A stretch of DNA of 64,000 bases from Methylocystis sp. B8 (GTDB lineage Bacteria; Pseudomonadota; Alphaproteobacteria; Rhizobiales; Beijerinckiaceae), in assembly GCF_005771425.1 (NCBI RefSeq), contig NZ_VBTZ01000013.1:1-64000 (forward strand), read 5' to 3'. Position numbers and translations under genes: made by a program. Each line of letters opens with the position of its first letter. Within the stretch, counting starts at the first letter, position 1. Below, piece by piece: positions 62,845 through 64,000 of this stretch. The notes below the pieces were generated by a model, which was given only the letters and a program-made list of their open reading frames with translations, made no database searches and was not told the origin of the DNA.

Positions 62845-63786
62845 ATGCGCGCGCGCGCCATTCTCATTGCAGGTCCAACCGCTTCGGGCAAGTCCGCGCT
62901 GGCGTTAGAGCTCGCGCGCCGCGAGCAAGGAGCCATCGTCAACGCCGACTCGATGCAGGTCTATCGCGATCTGCGAATCATCACCGCACGGCCGACGGTC
63001 GAAGAAGAAGCCGCCGCGCCGCATCTTCTCTTCGGACATGTGGACGCGGCCATTAACTATTCCGTCGGTCGCTGGCTTAAGGATTTTGCGCGCGTGATGG
63101 AAGAGCTCGAAGCGCGCGAGTTGACCCCCATTCTTGTCGGCGGCACCGGCATGTATTTCAAGGCCGCGCTCTACGGCCTGTCCGACATTCCCGCCGTGCC
63201 TGACGAGGTGCGCGAAGCCATGCGCGCTTGGGCGCAGGACAAGACTCCCCAGCAGCTTCACGCCATGCTTGCCGCGCGCGATCCGGATACGGCGGCAACG
63301 TTGCGCGAAACCGATCCGCAGCGGCTGCTGCGCGCCCTTGAGGTGCTGGAGGCGACAGGCAAGCCGCTCATCTCCTTTCAAGGTCCGCGCAGTCCGCCGA
63401 TTTTGAACGCGTCGGAATGCGCAGCCTTTTTCCTCGCGCCCGAACGCAAAACGCTTTACGCCCGCATCGACGCGCGGTTCGAGAAAATGACACAGGCGGG
63501 CGCGATCGAGGAAGTCGCCGCGCTCAAGGCCCGCGGCCTCGATCCCGCTCTGCCGGCGATGCGCGCGCATGGCGTGCCGCATCTCATCGCCTACCTCGAC
63601 GGACGGCTGACGCTGGAAGAAGCTATCCTGCGGAGTGAGCTCGACACACGCCACTACGCCAAGCGTCAGTTCACCTTCGCGCGCCACCAGCTCCAAAGCT
63701 TCAAATGGCTTTCGGGCGAAAACCCGCTGCGCGACGTTGGAGATAGGCTCAGCTCATGCGCGCGACCCACATCTGGAACAGGGTGA
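62845..63786 (+). CDS. miaA: tRNA dimethylallyltransferase
   Basis: Adds the dimethylallyl group to A37 of tRNAs reading U-starting codons. 313 residues with P-loop IAGPTASGKSALAL, NADSMQVYRDLRIITARPT, LVGGTGMYFKAALYG and TRHYAKRQFTFARHQ. Its 3' end overlaps the convergent RMD1-family gene by 38 bases. Confidence 0.96.
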   Translation: MRARAILIAGPTASGKSALALELARREQGAIVNADSMQVYRDLRIITARPTVEEEAAAPHLLFGHVDAAINYSVGRWLKDFARVMEELEARELTPILVGGTGMYFKAALYGLSDIPAVPDEVREAMRAWAQDKTPQQLHAMLAARDPDTAATLRETDPQRLLRALEVLEATGKPLISFQGPRSPPILNASECAAFFLAPERKTLYARIDARFEKMTQAGAIEEVAALKARGLDPALPAMRAHGVPHLIAYLDGRLTLEEAILRSELDTRHYAKRQFTFARHQLQSFKWLSGENPLRDVGDRLSSCARPTSGTG

Positions 63787-64000
63787 GAAGGATCTCCATC
63801 GCGATCAATATGATAATTGTCCACTCAAGCCGAACGGACCGCGCCGCGTCGATGAGATCGGTCAGCGCCCGAGCGGTTTCGCCGATCACATCGATCTTGG
63901 CGTTGAGCGTGCGCGCCCGCGGCGTGAGTTCGTACTCATCCTCGAGACGCGCATAGAGCCGTTCGAGGTCAGGCCGATCCCAAAGCACGTCCGGCTTGTC
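63749..64000 (-). CDS. RMD1/DUF155 family protein (C-terminal fragment)
   Basis: The frame is open to the right edge, so the gene continues beyond the window. The visible 83 residues include LERLYARLEDEYELTPRA, LNAKIDVIGETARALTDL and a terminal membrane helix (WTIIILIAMEILLTLFQMW), the usual ending of RMD1-like proteins. In yeast this family is tied to meiosis and mitochondria; its role in bacteria is unknown. The last 38 bases overlap the miaA coding end. Confidence 0.8.
   Translation of the reverse strand, partial: DKPDVLWDRPDLERLYARLEDEYELTPRARTLNAKIDVIGETARALTDLIDAARSVRLEWTIIILIAMEILLTLFQMWVARMS

Overview
This window is chromosomal DNA from a GC-rich alphaproteobacterium, most likely of the order Hyphomicrobiales (Rhizobiales). 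The evidence is the gene content and neighbourhoods: sufB next to a cysteine desulfurase, rlpA-dac-tmk-holB, tsaD near gpsA and divergent from hemC/hemD, dapB-gpmA-alkB, hflK-hflC-degP, and a SciP/CtrA cell-cycle regulator gene. The genus cannot be fixed from the sequence. I see no prophage, CRISPR array, transposase or plasmid functions; most of the window is housekeeping.

Layout. 1-9.4 kb: the 5' end of sufB, a cysteine desulfurase, an orphan AAA ATPase, an alpha/beta hydrolase, anmK, a DUF2975/HTH pair with an AT-rich operator-like region, and a secreted aspartyl protease with a PDZ domain. 7.3-14.1 kb: a four-gene minus-strand operon (MoxR ATPase, DUF58, DUF4159/BatA-like, VWA membrane protein). 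14.5-22.1 kb: DUF6111, CCA-adding enzyme, holB, tmk, a D,D-carboxypeptidase, rlpA and recJ. 22.4-25.0 kb: an accessory island with a putative MelC1-like copper chaperone, a Streptomyces-type tyrosinase and a family I.5 lipase homologue that has lost its catalytic serine. 25-36 kb: marC, an aldose epimerase, cysK, mobA, sciP with CtrA-type boxes on both sides, an FkbM methyltransferase, a UPF0104-type membrane protein, moaE/moaD/pgsA, and redox and TPR proteins. 36-52 kb: a carrier protein without its phosphopantetheine serine, ilvD, a CHASE3 hybrid histidine kinase, gpsA, a PLD nuclease, tsaD, a Gly/Tyr-rich secreted protein, hemC/hemD, a serine hydrolase, cysG, cytochrome c, alkB, gpmA, dapB and mogA. 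52-64 kb: a second RlpA-like protein, a DHA2 exporter, small Cys-containing secreted proteins, tRNA-Ser(GCU), an adenylate cyclase, hflK/hflC/degP, a REPIN-like palindrome, serB, miaA and the 3' end of an RMD1-family gene.

The genes serve Fe-S, heme, siroheme and molybdopterin cofactor assembly, envelope maintenance and quality control (RlpA x2, DacA-type, AnmK, HflKC-DegP, MoxR cluster), amino-acid synthesis (cysK, ilvD, dapB, serB) and tRNA maturation (cca, tsaD, miaA). The best candidate for something undescribed is the 22.4-25.0 kb trio of copper chaperone, tyrosinase and serine-less lipase fold. Next are the serine-less carrier protein at 35.9 kb and the perfect CtrA box just downstream of sciP with no obvious target gene.
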